A DNA stretch of 64,000 nt from Nyssa sinensis. Lineage: Eukaryota; Streptophyta; Magnoliopsida; Cornales; Nyssaceae. The notes beneath the pieces were generated by a model, which worked only from the letters and a program-made list of their open reading frames with translations, made no database searches and was not told the origin of the DNA. A program made the translations under genes and the position numbers. Location: positions 46,721,206-46,785,205 of the forward strand of contig CM018046.1 in assembly GCA_008638375.1 (NCBI GenBank), given 5' to 3'. Positions within the stretch are counted from its first letter, which is position 1. Each line of letters opens with the position of its first letter. This document shows positions 34,602 through 44,902 of this stretch, in pieces.

Positions 34602-36687
34602 CTATGTCGACTTTCTTGGAGGCACTGAAGATAAAGGAACTATGCCTTCAATAACTTCATCTTCGGTTGGTAAACCTGCCGAAGTCGGTTGGGCTTCATC
34701 TACCTCCACTTCATCCAATTTGGAGATATCCAGATCTGGGTACAAACGTTGGATCCTTTGTAAGCATAGATGATAACCAGAATCTGAAAGCTCTTTGCCC
34801 ATTGACTTTAAGATATTCATCATGCCTACTTTGGTGGCTTCCTTCGTGGCCACCCTGACGTTTTCCATCTTCTCTTTCTCGGATGCCTCTGCTTCCTTTA
34901 ATTTATCTTGTAATTCAGTTAAACTGTTGTTCAGTTTTGTTCTCTGAATTATCAGGGACTCTGTGCCTTGCTTCGCTAGTATGAGTTCCTTATTAAGCTG
35001 ATCACATTTAGCTTCAGAAGCTTTGACCTTCGCTCGGTAGATCTCAAGCTCGGAGTGGGCAGTCTTCAACGACGTTTGGGTAGTTTTTATGTCTAACTGG
35101 GCAGTCGAGAGTACCGCTTTGGTGGCCTTCAGCTCCGACTGAGTTGTCGTCAGCTCGGAACGAGCTATCTTTAGTTCCTCTTTAAGGCCACCGATCTGCT
35201 GAAGTTGATCATGACGATCCATCAGGATACCCGCTGCCCGAAGACCCTACACACATAAGAAAGAACAATTAAAACTAAGATACAAGATACACGAGAGACA
35301 AAAGAAAACAAAATGTAAAGATACTTACCCTGGTATAACCCAACATAAGGTCGCCTAAAATCTGCCTTGAGCTTTGGCCAGGAAACCCAGGAGGAAGCGC
35401 TGCCTTCAAAGCCAACTTCATGGCCTCTATCCCCGAAGAGGCCTCAGACGGATGCATGGGAACCACGTTGGTTCCCTCTGGCCTGTCCGGCTGTTGTGAA
35501 GAGGCCTGGTTACTTGCGTCTACCATCTCGGTAGGCTGAGGAACCTCGGTAGTGTCTGGGCCCTCCTCAGTCCATAAAGGATCGATTGTTGGCCTGACGT
35601 CGGTATCCGTATCTTCAGTATGTCTGGGAACCTCATCAGGAGCCGAAGCAGAAGGACGGGAGGCTTCCCTATTGGCTCGCGATATGACCCTCCTCTTCTT
35701 TTTTGCCGGTGGAACTACCGGGGTAGTAGAGGGACCCTCAGCCTTCGTCTTGCTGGGAGGAGGGGCGCAAGCGGACAGAATGTTCTTCTTGATGGCTGCA
35801 GTCTCCTCTTTCGTTAAACCCGTCTCCATCAGGTTCCGAGGTGAAAGAATGAGATAATGTGGTCGAAGAACGGGTCTTAACAGCAGCCGATATCGCTCTT
35901 TAATCTCAGGAGTGAACTCAGCTTTTTTCCACTTTTTTCTATCTGCAAAACCATATAGTCAACAACTCATTAGTACACTCAGTTAAAAAGTAGGAAAAAG
36001 CTTAAAAATCTTAACCTTTGAATACTCACCCCTTGGGCCGGACTGCTGAGGAAAGAGACTCATTTGGCCTTTATAATCTGCTCTCTCCTAACCTCCTCCA
36101 ACGAAGAAGTGCCATTTCTTCCACGTTTTGTTGGAAGAGGGTACCGATGTCAGAGGTCTAAACCTCTGATCAAAGCAAGTATAGTATAGTTCCTCCGCAC
36201 TCAGATGCTTCATTTCCATCTGACTACGAATAAGGTCCAGATCTACATGGACCTCATTTAAGTGACCTAACACGATAAAAGCTAGGAGCTGCCTCCAACT
36301 ATTTACATTAAGTTCGGCCGAACATATATTATACCATGTGAAAAATTCTACAAGGAGGGGGTGAAAAGGAAAACGGACACCCATATCAAACCATTCCAGA
36401 TAAGCACAGATCTCCCCTCTTTTTATACCAGAGGGGCGATCCAAAGGTTTTGGGACCCTACAGTTTACATTTTTTGGAAATTTAAATTGTTTCATAATAT
36501 TTTTTAACATTCCCTTCGTCATGGTGCTCGCTCCCTCTTTTCTAGTGGATACACTAACCTCTCCACCATTAGACTCTAAAATATCGACAGAAGAGGGAGA
36601 AGAAGAAGCAGTAAAAACTGGAGCAGGACCATCTTCACCGATGGTCTCACGTTCAACTCTACATTCCTCTATGTTTGGGTCAGACAT
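34602..36687 (-). CDS. Antisense three-exon gene inside Tat-2 (Transposase_28-like plus coiled coil)
   Basis: Three minus-strand exons fit together: 36030-36687, 35329-35942 and 34602-35246. Introns are 87 and 82 nt with donors GTGAGTATT and GTAAGTATC and acceptors TTTTGCAG and GTGTGTAG; phases 1 and 0 agree at both joins. Exon 1 resembles the putative gypsy-type transposon domain PF04195 (GVRFPFHPLLVEFFTWYNIC, NVNSWRQLLAFIVLG, SNKTWKKWHFFVGG). Exon 2 is a Ser/Pro/Lys-rich linker with KKKRRVISR, possibly a nuclear signal. Exon 3 starts with a coiled coil (LKEELKIARSELTTTQSELK) and ends near LSSVPPRKST. Total about 638 codons. One in-frame TAG at 36088-36090 lies in exon 1; a weaker donor at 36091-36092, also phase 1, would avoid it. 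Antisense extra ORFs are known in Tat-type elements; function unknown. Domain match is from memory. Confidence 0.75.
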
Positions 36688-37168
36688 GACCGGAGAACAG
36701 GAACGAAAAAAAGAAGATAGAATCGGGAAGAATAGAATAAAAAGGAAAAAGAAGAGAAGAAGAACATAAATTACCAGATAAGGAAGAAAAAAGCTTTCTA
36801 GAACGGAGAGAAGCTCAGGTTTGCCGGAAATTGCACTAGCCTCTCAAAGCCCCCTCAAATTGTTTTGAGATTATTTGAAAAAATGCAAACGGATTCAAAA
36901 CAAATCATCCCCACTATTTATCAAAGGCTTTGTCATTAATTATTTCACACGAAAGGGTACAAACATCCATTCGAATCTCGAAATAAATCCATTAAAAGTG
37001 ACAGCTATGTTATTAATTACCCCAATTACCAAAACCACAACACGCGTGGTAATTATACCATGACGGCTGTGACCCCTCGAAAAATGAATTAAACGGTTGT
37101 ATATATCATCCCTTAAAACCCTAAACCCTAAACCAAAGTTCCCTACATATGTATAGAACTAAGGCTTC

Positions 37169-37181
37169 AAGGGGGAGTAAC
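37169..37181 (+). promoter_or_regulatory. Tat-2 polypurine tract
   Basis: AAGGGGGAGTAAC directly before the 3' LTR. Confidence 0.8.
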
Positions 37182-37745
37182 TGATACGCCATAAAACGTT
37201 CTGCCTAACCAAAGGTCCAAACATATATCTAAGAATCGAAGACAAGAAGGGTATACCGATGTCAACCTCGGTATACCGACCTCAGAACAATGGAACCACT
37301 AGCGACAAAGAGAAATGACGTGAGTCTTATAATTACACTGCACTAGCCCTGCAGGCGGTAAGCACTAGCCCTGTAGGCGGTGAGCCCTAGTCCTGCAAAA
37401 AGGAGATACAAATTTTGGGACCACTTATATAGGTACACATGTAAAGGGCGCCACGAATTGGATAGACAGGATGAACTGACATCCATCGCTTGTCAGACCA
37501 TTTAATGCTCCGCCAACCTATAAATACCACAAAAGAGATACGTAGAAAGGTATCTGCATCTTAACAAAAAAATATATATTACCACTTCCTTATTACATCA
37601 AGTGATATTTGTTTTACTGGATCTCATTGAACCATCGGAGCAGCTACCCACCGGAGCCCTACCCGGTGGCTTTCTAATTTTATTTTTTCATAGGTTTATT
37701 CATAGTGACGGTCAAGTCCTCAACGAGCCAAAAACTGCAGCATCA
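37182..37745 (+). repeat. Tat-2 3' LTR
   Basis: TGATACGCCATAAAACG to CTGCAGCATCA; 564 bp, one base shorter than the 5' LTR; followed by the ccttc duplication. Confidence 0.95.
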
Positions 37746-37884
37746 CCTTCAGTCTTAGGTCAGTCAGTTCCTTGGAAGGAATTTCCCGAGATCAGTACTC
37801 ATTGACCAATTCAAAAAAAAAACAAAAACTCATGAACCCCTTTGGTCTCTCTCAACATGTTGGAATCATCCAAAAGGGGGATCT

Positions 37885-38795
37885 GCGTGCCTACCCACGG
37901 GGATGAATTGGGTCGTCTTGTTGCTGATAAAAGGTTTCTTACAAGCTCTAAGCTGAAAGGTGTTCAAACCTTGGGGGTTTCATTCTCTGTTCATCAGGCC
38001 TCTCTACACTCTGGCTTTCGGATCTTCACTCCCTCTGTGAGAAGGACTTCAATTGGCCCTAATTTGAAGGAGATTTCTCTGGAATTTTCTAGCATAGAAA
38101 ATAATAGTACTAATCTTACTGCTGTGGTGAGCAGTCTTGGAAAGAGCTGCACAAGGCCACAGAACATACACACTACATTAGTTCGACTTCCTTATGCCGT
38201 TGTACTTGCTCTTACGCCTACTGATTTGAGGGGTTGCAAATGCTTTCACTTGTGCTTGGATCAGAAAGTACTGACGCATCTATTGCAGCAATTGCTTCAA
38301 GCTACTCAAACCTAGAGTTGCTTGATCTAAGTGGCCCTAGCATCAGCGACAGTGGCATTGGAATAATCTGTAACGTGTTCCCTGAAACACTCTCAAGACT
38401 TCTCCTTGCTCTTTGTTCCAATATTACTTCAAGTGGCATTCAATTTGCCACCACCCAGTTACCTCTTCTAAAACTCATGGACTGTGGAATGACCATTTGT
38501 AATCCCAATTTCCTAAGTCCAACATCTGAAGAAATCAGTAATTGTGAGTTACAGAAAGCACCCAATGGCAAACTACACCTTATTTACCAGAAGCTGATTA
38601 TCAAGCATGGTCGGTTGGAAAAACTAAGCTTGTGGGGGTGTTCTGGATCAGATATTTTAACTCGATGATCTGAATCTAAACCCTTGTAGTAATTTACATC
38701 TTGAGAGATTGCTACTTCGGTGTCTCAATTTGCAGAGTGTGCATGCATCAGGTTGCCAAGTTATGTTCGTTGAAACCATTCAAAACCAACAATCT
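37885..38795 (+). pseudogene. FBL17: FBL17 F-box/LRR protein fragment, intronless
   Basis: Frames contain GDELGRLVADKRFLTSSKL, PNLKEISLEFSSIENNSTNL, SLGKSCTRPQNIH, then after a frameshift near 38235 MLSLVLGSESTDASIAAIAS, NLELLDLSGPSISDSGIGII, CNVFPETLSRLLLALCSNIT, LIYQKLIIKHGRLEKLSLWG and, further on, LQSVHASGCQVMFVETIQNQ. This is the leucine-rich-repeat half of FBL17, the F-box protein that targets CDK inhibitors (KRPs) for SCF degradation in pollen and the cell cycle. The F-box itself is absent. FBL17 is a multi-exon gene, yet about 300 codons run here without introns, so the piece came from spliced mRNA. At least three frame changes. At about 38796 it fuses directly to an MA3 fragment. Confidence 0.8.
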
Positions 38796-39020
38796 GATAA
38801 TAAGGAGAAGGAAATGGCTTCAGTTTTGCTTTCAGTTCTATATGCTGAGGTGATCAGCTCAGCTCAGATTAACCAGGGGTTCATTATTCTTCTTGATTCT
38901 GCTGATGACCTTACAGTAGACATACTGGATGCCGTTGGCATCCTTGCTTTATTCATTGCTCGTACTGTGGTTTATGACATCCTCCCTCCAGCTTTCCTTC
39001 CCATGGACAAGGCTTATTAA
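38796..39020 (+). pseudogene. MA3-domain translation regulatory factor (MRF/ECIP1-like) fragment
   Basis: In frame with the end of the FBL17 piece: KEKEMASVLLSVLYAEVISS, INQGFIILLDSADDLTVDIL, VGILALFIARTVVYDILPPA, FLPMDKAY and TAA. This is part of an MA3 repeat as in the plant MRF family (four MA3 domains, eIF4A-binding, TOR-regulated translation). Only about 70 residues are present. The junction after VETIQNQ and QSDN is seamless, without linker, which fits template switching rather than stepwise insertion. The fragment has no start and ends in a stop created by the next junction. Confidence 0.75.
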
Positions 39021-39440
39021 CTGAAAGCTGAGAGCATTTGTCCAAATATGATGAATTATCCACAGAGCCCTTTACCACAAGTGAGTTCCTTTCAGCAGGA
39101 CAATTTTCCTTACAGTTTACAGATGTGCAGACCTACCTAGAAAGGTTGTTTGACAGTTCTGAGGGTTTGTCTTCAAACTGTATCAAGGTGTCAACCTTCT
39201 GCCCGGTAGGTGATGGTCTACCCATCCGAACCCTTGCTCGTTTCACCAATGGCAGGTGCTCGTCGCCATTTTGCTTGGTGTTCACAAAGACTGGCTGAGC
39301 TTGGTTTCTGCTACGGGGACATGCCAGCTCATAATTTGCTTTGGAGGGAGTGTGAGAAATCAGCTAACAACGTTACTGCACGTTTGGCAACTATCTCGCT
39401 AGTCAAGTAATTTCTGGTTTTCTTCTTACAAATTCGAGCA
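39021..39440 (+). other. Unidentified captured sequence
   Basis: Two overlapping open frames: 39038-39298 (LSTEPFTTSEFLSAGQFSLQ) and 39210-39410 (MVYPSEPLLVSPMAGARRHF, LAELGFCYGDMPAHNLLWRE). Composition is coding-like but I do not recognise the source. Position between the MRF and kinase pieces suggests further captured cDNA. Confidence 0.35.
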
Positions 39441-39539
39441 ATAGTAATGGAGATTGCTCTCTCCCCTCGTCTTCATCAAATTCTGTACGGTTCTTGGTCG
39501 GTCGTTCAATCTCTCCTAGTCGCTCATTTGCCGTGTCGC

Positions 39540-40211
39540 AGTGGTGCTAACATGGCTTGTCAGACTCCCATATGTACACTGAAGAATGAAAGTAAAGAAA
39601 AGGTGAAAAAATCTCCAACATCAAGCAGTACAAATGTTAGCATTGATGTCTGCTCAAGTGCTCTGGATTCTGGTGCTAGTAAACCAGGTTTTAGTTCAAA
39701 TTGTGCTAAAATAACTAAAACTATAGCTACAAAACCTGATGAAAGATCAAGAGAAAATGGGGAGTTCTCTCTAAGCTCAAAAAGTAGTATTGGCGAGTAT
39801 AGCAGTACTACAAGCATTAGTGACGAGAGCAGCCTAAGTGGGTCTCGCTGTAGTGGCTATCGGCCTCACATGTCAAAAGACTTGAGATGGGAAGCCATTT
39901 GCCACGTTCGGTAGCAACATGGAAGCTTAGGCTTGAGACACTTCAAGCTGCTCAAAAAACTTGGTAGTGGGGACATTGGGATTGTTTACCTCGCAGAGCT
40001 AAATGGCACAAACTGCCTATTTGCTTTGAAAGTTATGGACAATGAGTTTTTGACTAGTAGGAAGAAAATACCAAGAGTTCAAACTGAAAAAGAGATACTG
40101 CAAATACTGGATCACCCATTTCTCCCTACATTGTTTGCCCATTTCACCATAGATAAATATTCATGCTTGGTTATGGAATATTGTCCTGGTGGAGATCTGC
40201 ATGTACTCTAG
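39540..40211 (+). pseudogene. AGC VIII (D6PK/KIPK-like) protein kinase fragment
   Basis: A Ser-rich leader (SSKSSIGEYSSTTSISDESS) is followed by HMSKDLRWEAICHVR, a TAG, then [20 protein letters not shown] with the glycine-rich loop, [10 protein letters not shown] with the ATP-binding Lys, [20 protein letters not shown] with the alpha-C Glu, and [14 protein letters not shown] then TAG. This is the N-lobe of plant AGC VIII kinases of the D6PK/KIPK group, which phosphorylate auxin transporters at the plasma membrane. The catalytic loop and activation segment are missing. One stop and the truncation make it non-functional. Confidence 0.85.
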
Positions 40212-40253
40212 CAAAGGTGGTGAAAAATCCGAGCAGGAAGTATAAGAGAAACA

Positions 40254-40510
40254 ATGGCGACAACATTAGCTTCGTCTCCATCACTAGTGGTTTCCAACTC
40301 AATTACTACAGACCCCAATCGCGATCTCATAAAGCAGATAAGAAGCCACGAGGTTGCTATAGTGGAGCTCAGGAGTACTTTCCTCTCGGGCTGTTTACCA
40401 GAAAAATGGAATATATTTTTTCCGCACGACTGTCCAGAAAGCAACAGCATTTGAACAGAGACAACTCAGTACAACTAAAGCTAAGCTACAAAAGCTGAAT
40501 TTGCCTTGAT
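40254..40510 (+). pseudogene. Small prefoldin-like protein, captured with start and stop
   Basis: ATG 40254 begins MATTLASSPSLVVSNSITTD, then DLIKQIRSHEVAIVELRS; a frameshift near 40365 leads to SSRAVYQKNGIYFFRTTVQK and ATAFEQRQLSTTKAKLQKLN, then TGA at about 40508. About 85 codons in all, heptad-like ends around a central beta-hairpin-type segment, similar in my recollection to small plant prefoldin-like proteins. If so, this captured piece spans a whole small coding region. The assignment is tentative. Confidence 0.4.
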
Positions 40511-40885
40511 GCTGCAAAGCCCACTTCGTGTTCTACGGTTTCTACCTATGGTTTTCTGGAGCTGGAATTCAGGCACACTGGTTGTCTATTTCAAATATCC
40601 ACAAGAAACATCGAAAGAAAGACGACGTCTTCCCTTTAAAGAAATGAAAAACCTCTTAGAGCGGCCGCTCCTGCTACAAGAACTCAATCGAACTTCTCAG
40701 CATTCTAATCCCAACTACAACTAGTACTACAACAACAACTGCTTCTGCTGCTACTCAGCTGTCGTCTTCCAGAAGCTACTCTTCGAAGAAGAACACGAAA
40801 TCATCATTGATAAAGGCCAAAAAACAAAATGCCAAATTCAAGTCCAATTCTAAAGCCAAACTGAAAACTAATGAAATCCCCGCCT
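40511..40885 (+). other. Unidentified captured sequence, Ser/Thr/Lys-rich
   Basis: The frame from about 40710 reads STTTTTASAATQLSSSRSYS then KKNTKSSLIKAKKQNAKFKS and [14 protein letters not shown]. It looks like a low-complexity protein tail with a natural stop (TGA at about 40893), source unknown. 40506-40724 is open in another frame without recognised similarity. Confidence 0.35.
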
Positions 40886-40889
40886 CCGA

Positions 40890-41449
40890 ATGAAATGCAG
40901 TCCGAGATTTCCATCTAATGTTAGGCTCTTGCTTCATAAAAAAATATGGGATTCATATATGCGTCCTCAGTTCGTGTCAGATGTCATGAAACCTCTTTAT
41001 ATTGAGCAGCTGATGGATCAAGAAGTCGTAAATCTTTCCATTGGGGAGTTACAAAGAGTTGCATTATGTCTATGCCTTGGGAAGCCTGCGGATATTTATC
41101 TGATAGATGAACTAAGTGCATATCTTGACTCTGAGTAGCGTATTGTTGCTTCAAAAGTCATAAAGAGATTTATTCTTCATGCAAAGAAGACTGCGTTTGC
41201 GGTTGAGTATGTTTTTATAATGACAACTTATCTGGCAGATAGGGTAATTGTCTATGAGGGGGAACCATCAGTAGATTGTACTGCAAATACGCCCCAGTCA
41301 TTGCTGACTAGAATGAATCTTTTCTTATCTCATCTGGATATCGCATTCGGGCGGGATCCAACTAATGTTCGCCCAAAGAATCAACAAACTGGAGTCAACC
41401 AAGGACAGGGAGCAAAAAGCTGCTGGATCCTATTATTACCTGGATGATT
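40890..41449 (+). pseudogene. ABCE2: ABCE2 (RLI2) C-terminal fragment, intronless
   Basis: ABCE proteins are twin-ATPase ribosome-recycling factors. Here [37 protein letters not shown] and the second ABC signature (LSIGELQRV, normally LSGGELQRV) are followed by [16 protein letters not shown] (Walker B, normally DEPSAYLDSE), then TAG for Gln, [30 protein letters not shown] and [17 protein letters not shown]. After a frameshift the true C-terminus follows ([25 protein letters not shown] at 41447). About 185 residues of the C-terminal domain with the natural stop and no introns, so the piece derives from mRNA. Two signature changes, one stop and one frameshift make it inactive. Confidence 0.9.
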
Positions 41450-41639
41450 AACTTTGTTATAAGTAGTTCTTGGTTGTCTAAGGTAAAAAGGGCATCAATA
41501 CCTGCTTGTTTGATCCACAGGAGCTTAGGCTTGTCATTTTGATGACATTGTTCACTACCACGAAGAGGCTCTCTGCCAAGGGAAGAGATCACCATCATGT
41601 TTATCTTCTATAGCTTGAACTAAAAGATCTTCAGCCAGA
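41450..41639. other. Sequence between ABCE2 fragment and CACTA insertion
   Basis: On the minus strand an open stretch reads GLAEDLLVQAIEDKHDGDLF then PWQRASS, continuing across the CACTA insertion from the minus-strand reading at 51845-52230. It looks like a piece of an unidentified protein gene in reverse orientation. Confidence 0.35.
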
Positions 41640-41642
41640 CCA

Positions 41643-41940
41643 CACTACAAAAAATAACACTTTTAGCGACGCACACTGTGCGTCGCTAAAAGTGACCTTT
41701 TGCGACGCACAATGGGCATCGCTAATAATGTGAAAAAAAATTAATAAAAAAAATGAGTTTCTCGCCTAAAAATTGGCGCCTAACTATTAGCGACGCCCAG
41801 GTGGCCTTTAGCGACGCACCAGTGCGTCGCAAATAGTGCATTCTTGACCTTCGCATTGCAAATATGACGGATGGAGCATTAGCGACGCGCATTTGGGTTA
41901 TTAGCGACACCCAGTGTGCGTCGCTAATAACCCCATATAT
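41643..41940 (+). repeat. CACTA left end: TIR and subterminal repeats
   Basis: TIR CACTACAAAAAATAACAC, then repeated AGCGACGCAC / GTGCGTCGCTAA motifs at about 41665-41690, 41700-41720, 41785-41835 and 41880-41925. In En/Spm-type elements such motifs bind the second element protein. Confidence 0.85.
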
Positions 41941-44902
41941 ATCTTCTTGACCTGCTCGCTCTCTCTCTCACAAACTCTCTTTCTCTCTCTCACGGGCGCC
42001 GTTTCCATCCGTTTCCATTGTTGTTGAGGGTTAGAAGCTGAAAAGGAAAGGGGGAAACACATCGCAGGAGGCCAGGAAGCCCATCAGGTAGGCCACTGTG
42101 CTTAATTTCTCTTCTCTTTGTCTCAAACTCACATCTATTTGATTGTATTTGTGAAGCCTTGGTATAATGGTTTGAAATTTCTTACTAACAAAACCATGGT
42201 AGCTAGTTTATATCTCTAATGTTAAAAAAGAAGCCCTTTGAATGATTATATTAATTTACATGCATGTTATTTTTGGAAAAATATTTGATGATCAATTGAA
42301 TATTTATTTATCGCTAGTTATTTTTTAACTTTCCTGCATTCATAAACTAATTTGATAGTCAAGATTCATTATCTAATTTTTTTGTGCAAAAAATTTACAT
42401 AAAAAAATAACATAAATTTGCTTGCTTTTATTGTTGTTTTTTTGACTTGGATGTTTACATCAAACTTTATATTTATTTTATTTATAAATATTATTTATAT
42501 AATTATTAGTTAGAGATTTTTTTTAAATATTATTTATTAACTGTAATTGTAGATTGCTTTGGGCACTGTGAAAAAATAATTCTTTTTTCTTTTTCATAAA
42601 AAAAATTAGAATGAGATTGTGAGTTTTAAATTTTAAAGTGTGAAATTAGGCAAGCGTTTGGAGTTTTAGCTACCAACTTAACTATTTTTTTTTTTTTTTG
42701 GCTTCAACGAAAAAATAAAATTTGTGAAACATTATTTAATAAATTACCAATAAATTTTTTTTACCAGTGATATGGAAAGCCCTGATAATATATTGAATAT
42801 TCAAGTTCTTAATTATATATGTGCAAAATAGTACTGAATGATAAGTTTTGACTTTTTATGTATAAATACATAAAAAGAGTGTGGATGGCAAGTTGTCAAC
42901 TATAAATACATTTTTTTGTGTTATAATTTTTTTTTTAATTATAAAAGAGTGTGGTATCATGTTGCGACTTACCATTTTTGAAGTTTGAAGTTATAGATTT
43001 TTTTGAATTATTAATCAACTCTTAACATTTTTTTTGAATTGTTTACCATCAATACTCACAACAATTTTCTTGGGGCCTTAATGAATACATGTGATTGGTA
43101 AATGTGAGTTCTAAAATTTCAATAGCAGTATTAATTATAGCATAGTCTAGCCCAGCCCAAAAATAGCATAGTTCTGTCATCGCCAGTAATAGTGAGTCAA
43201 GAGATAAGTATCTAAAAAATATAAGGTTTTAGTTAAATTTAGTTACTTATCAAAAAAATTTATCAATCAATATTAAATTTTTATACTTCATTAATTTTTA
43301 AATTTATGATTAAACATTAGCAAAAATCCCCCCCCCCCCCCGGCGGGAAGTAAAATCCTCATTCCATTCTTGCTTACCATTTCATTTGTACCTTTTCCCT
43401 ACTCCTTCTTTTCCCTCCTAAAGTAAAAAAATATTCATTTCCATTTTGATGAGTTTAGTATTTAATCTCCATCGACTACCAAAAAAAAAAAAAAAAGAAA
43501 TTTAAAACATTTGTCAAAAAAAAAATGTTGAAATAAGATAATTAAACTTGATGTTACATTTCATGTGTATCAAGAGACAAAAAGAAACATTTTTCTGGAA
43601 TTGATTTGACATGAAAGCTTAACTACAAACAGGGCCATGTGGACACTAAGAATCTCCTTGTTAGGAATATGTATCAATCATTTAATGATCAGTTGAAGGT
43701 CCAACAAATTCATGCTCTAATCTAATAATCTTTCAATTACTATGTGTTGATGACTTCTATTCAATATCAACTTTGGAGTGTAATAACCCTCCAGAAGCAC
43801 AATGGTCCATGATTGTGTATCAGATACCTATCTAAGACTGGTCCAATAGATGCCAATAGATGCCAACTTATCTATTCATTTCAAAAAAATATTCAATGAT
43901 CTTCGGACCATTAGTCCTAGTAGTTTAGTTGGAGGCTACATGTGCACATGAGTTTACGTATTGCATATATATGTAATCTTTATTTAAACTATTTGACCAT
44001 TAGCTAGTTCGATTATGAAACTGTGCTTTCAATGTTCCAAGTGTCTATTGGTAAGTACATCTAGCTATTTACTAGTTGATTGTGTCTAATCCATTAATTT
44101 TTATTTTTATTTTTATTTTGTTTTAGCTGCCAAGTAATAAGAGTTCTTGAGTCCTATTGATACACCTGAGCTATTAACTCAGTTAGTGGTTTTAGGTAGC
44201 AATTGATTTGCTTTTGTTGGTTAAGTTGTTGTTGTCAGGTGTGAAGTAAATAATTGTTGATGAATGACCTTAATTAATAGATAAAAATTGAAAGCTAGGT
44301 GCTTTTACTTGTTATCAACCAAGATCAATATATTTTGTATTGGCATTTTGAATGCTATTGTTAATGTTTTTTAAAGCAAAACTCTGTTTGACAATCAGAG
44401 TTTGCCCTTACACTAATGAATTTTTTAATTGTATTCATATAAGCCTAGCCCCGTTCAGGAGTCATTTTCATTACATGTGAATCTTGTCGCGAAATTTATT
44501 CGCGATTGAGCTTGTTTATATGAAAATCGATTCTTGAATTGTCCAGAGAAGACAGTTCGAGAATGCATAAATCTGCATTGTAATCAATAGCGCATATGCT
44601 TGAATATTTCACTATGATAAAATTTCAGCACGGTCTCTTGTTGTTCTCTGGGTATATATTTAGGCGTGTTAACGTCTATCTCGTATACTTGGAGAACCAT
44701 GGGGAGATGCTGCCGAAATTTTGTCCGAGTGGAATCAAGCATTTGATTGCTACTGATTGCAATGTAGATTGTGCATTCACGAATGGGATAGGACCACCTT
44801 ACCCTTTAGAGCGAAGTTGGAGGTGATAGGATTCATGCTTCAAATTTATAACGAGTATCATTTTTGACTTGTATTAAGTAGGCAAAAATAAATAAGAGTT
44901 GG
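41941..44902 (+). other. CACTA 5' leader and long AT-rich intron-like region
   Basis: A CT-rich stretch (41960-41995) and a GC-richer leader exon end at AGGTAGGCC near 42088. Beyond it come nearly 2.8 kb of AT-rich sequence with homopolymer runs (T at 42688, C at 43329-43340, A at 43481) and no coding signal. This is the layout expected for a long intron in the 5' UTR of the transposase gene; transcription data would be needed to prove it. Confidence 0.5.

Larger units (their letters stand above)
27716..37745 (+). mobile_element. Tat-2: near-complete Tat-lineage Ty3/Gypsy element, plus orientation
   Basis: 10,030 bp with 565- and 564-bp LTRs (27716-28280, 37182-37745) and a perfect TSD ccttc at 27711-27715 and 37746-37750. 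Order: PBS, gag-protease, RT, two RNase H domains, integrase, short tandem repeats, antisense spliced gene, PPT. Sense coding is damaged by about seven stops and one frameshift (near 31820). Stops lie at 28803, 30705, 30885, 32807, 32971, 33344 and 33590. LTRs appear about 95 percent identical by eye in the first 80 bp. Catalytic motifs are intact, making it the best preserved Tat copy here. It landed inside the string of captured host-gene fragments. Confidence 0.95.

Noticed and set aside
37885..41449. Captured gene string considered as a Pack-MULE or Helitron
   Set aside because: No long TIR with 9-bp duplication and no CTRR/hairpin Helitron end seen. The fragments are intronless and bracketed by LTR, PBS and PPT signals, which favours a retroelement. 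Not fully excluded without other copies.
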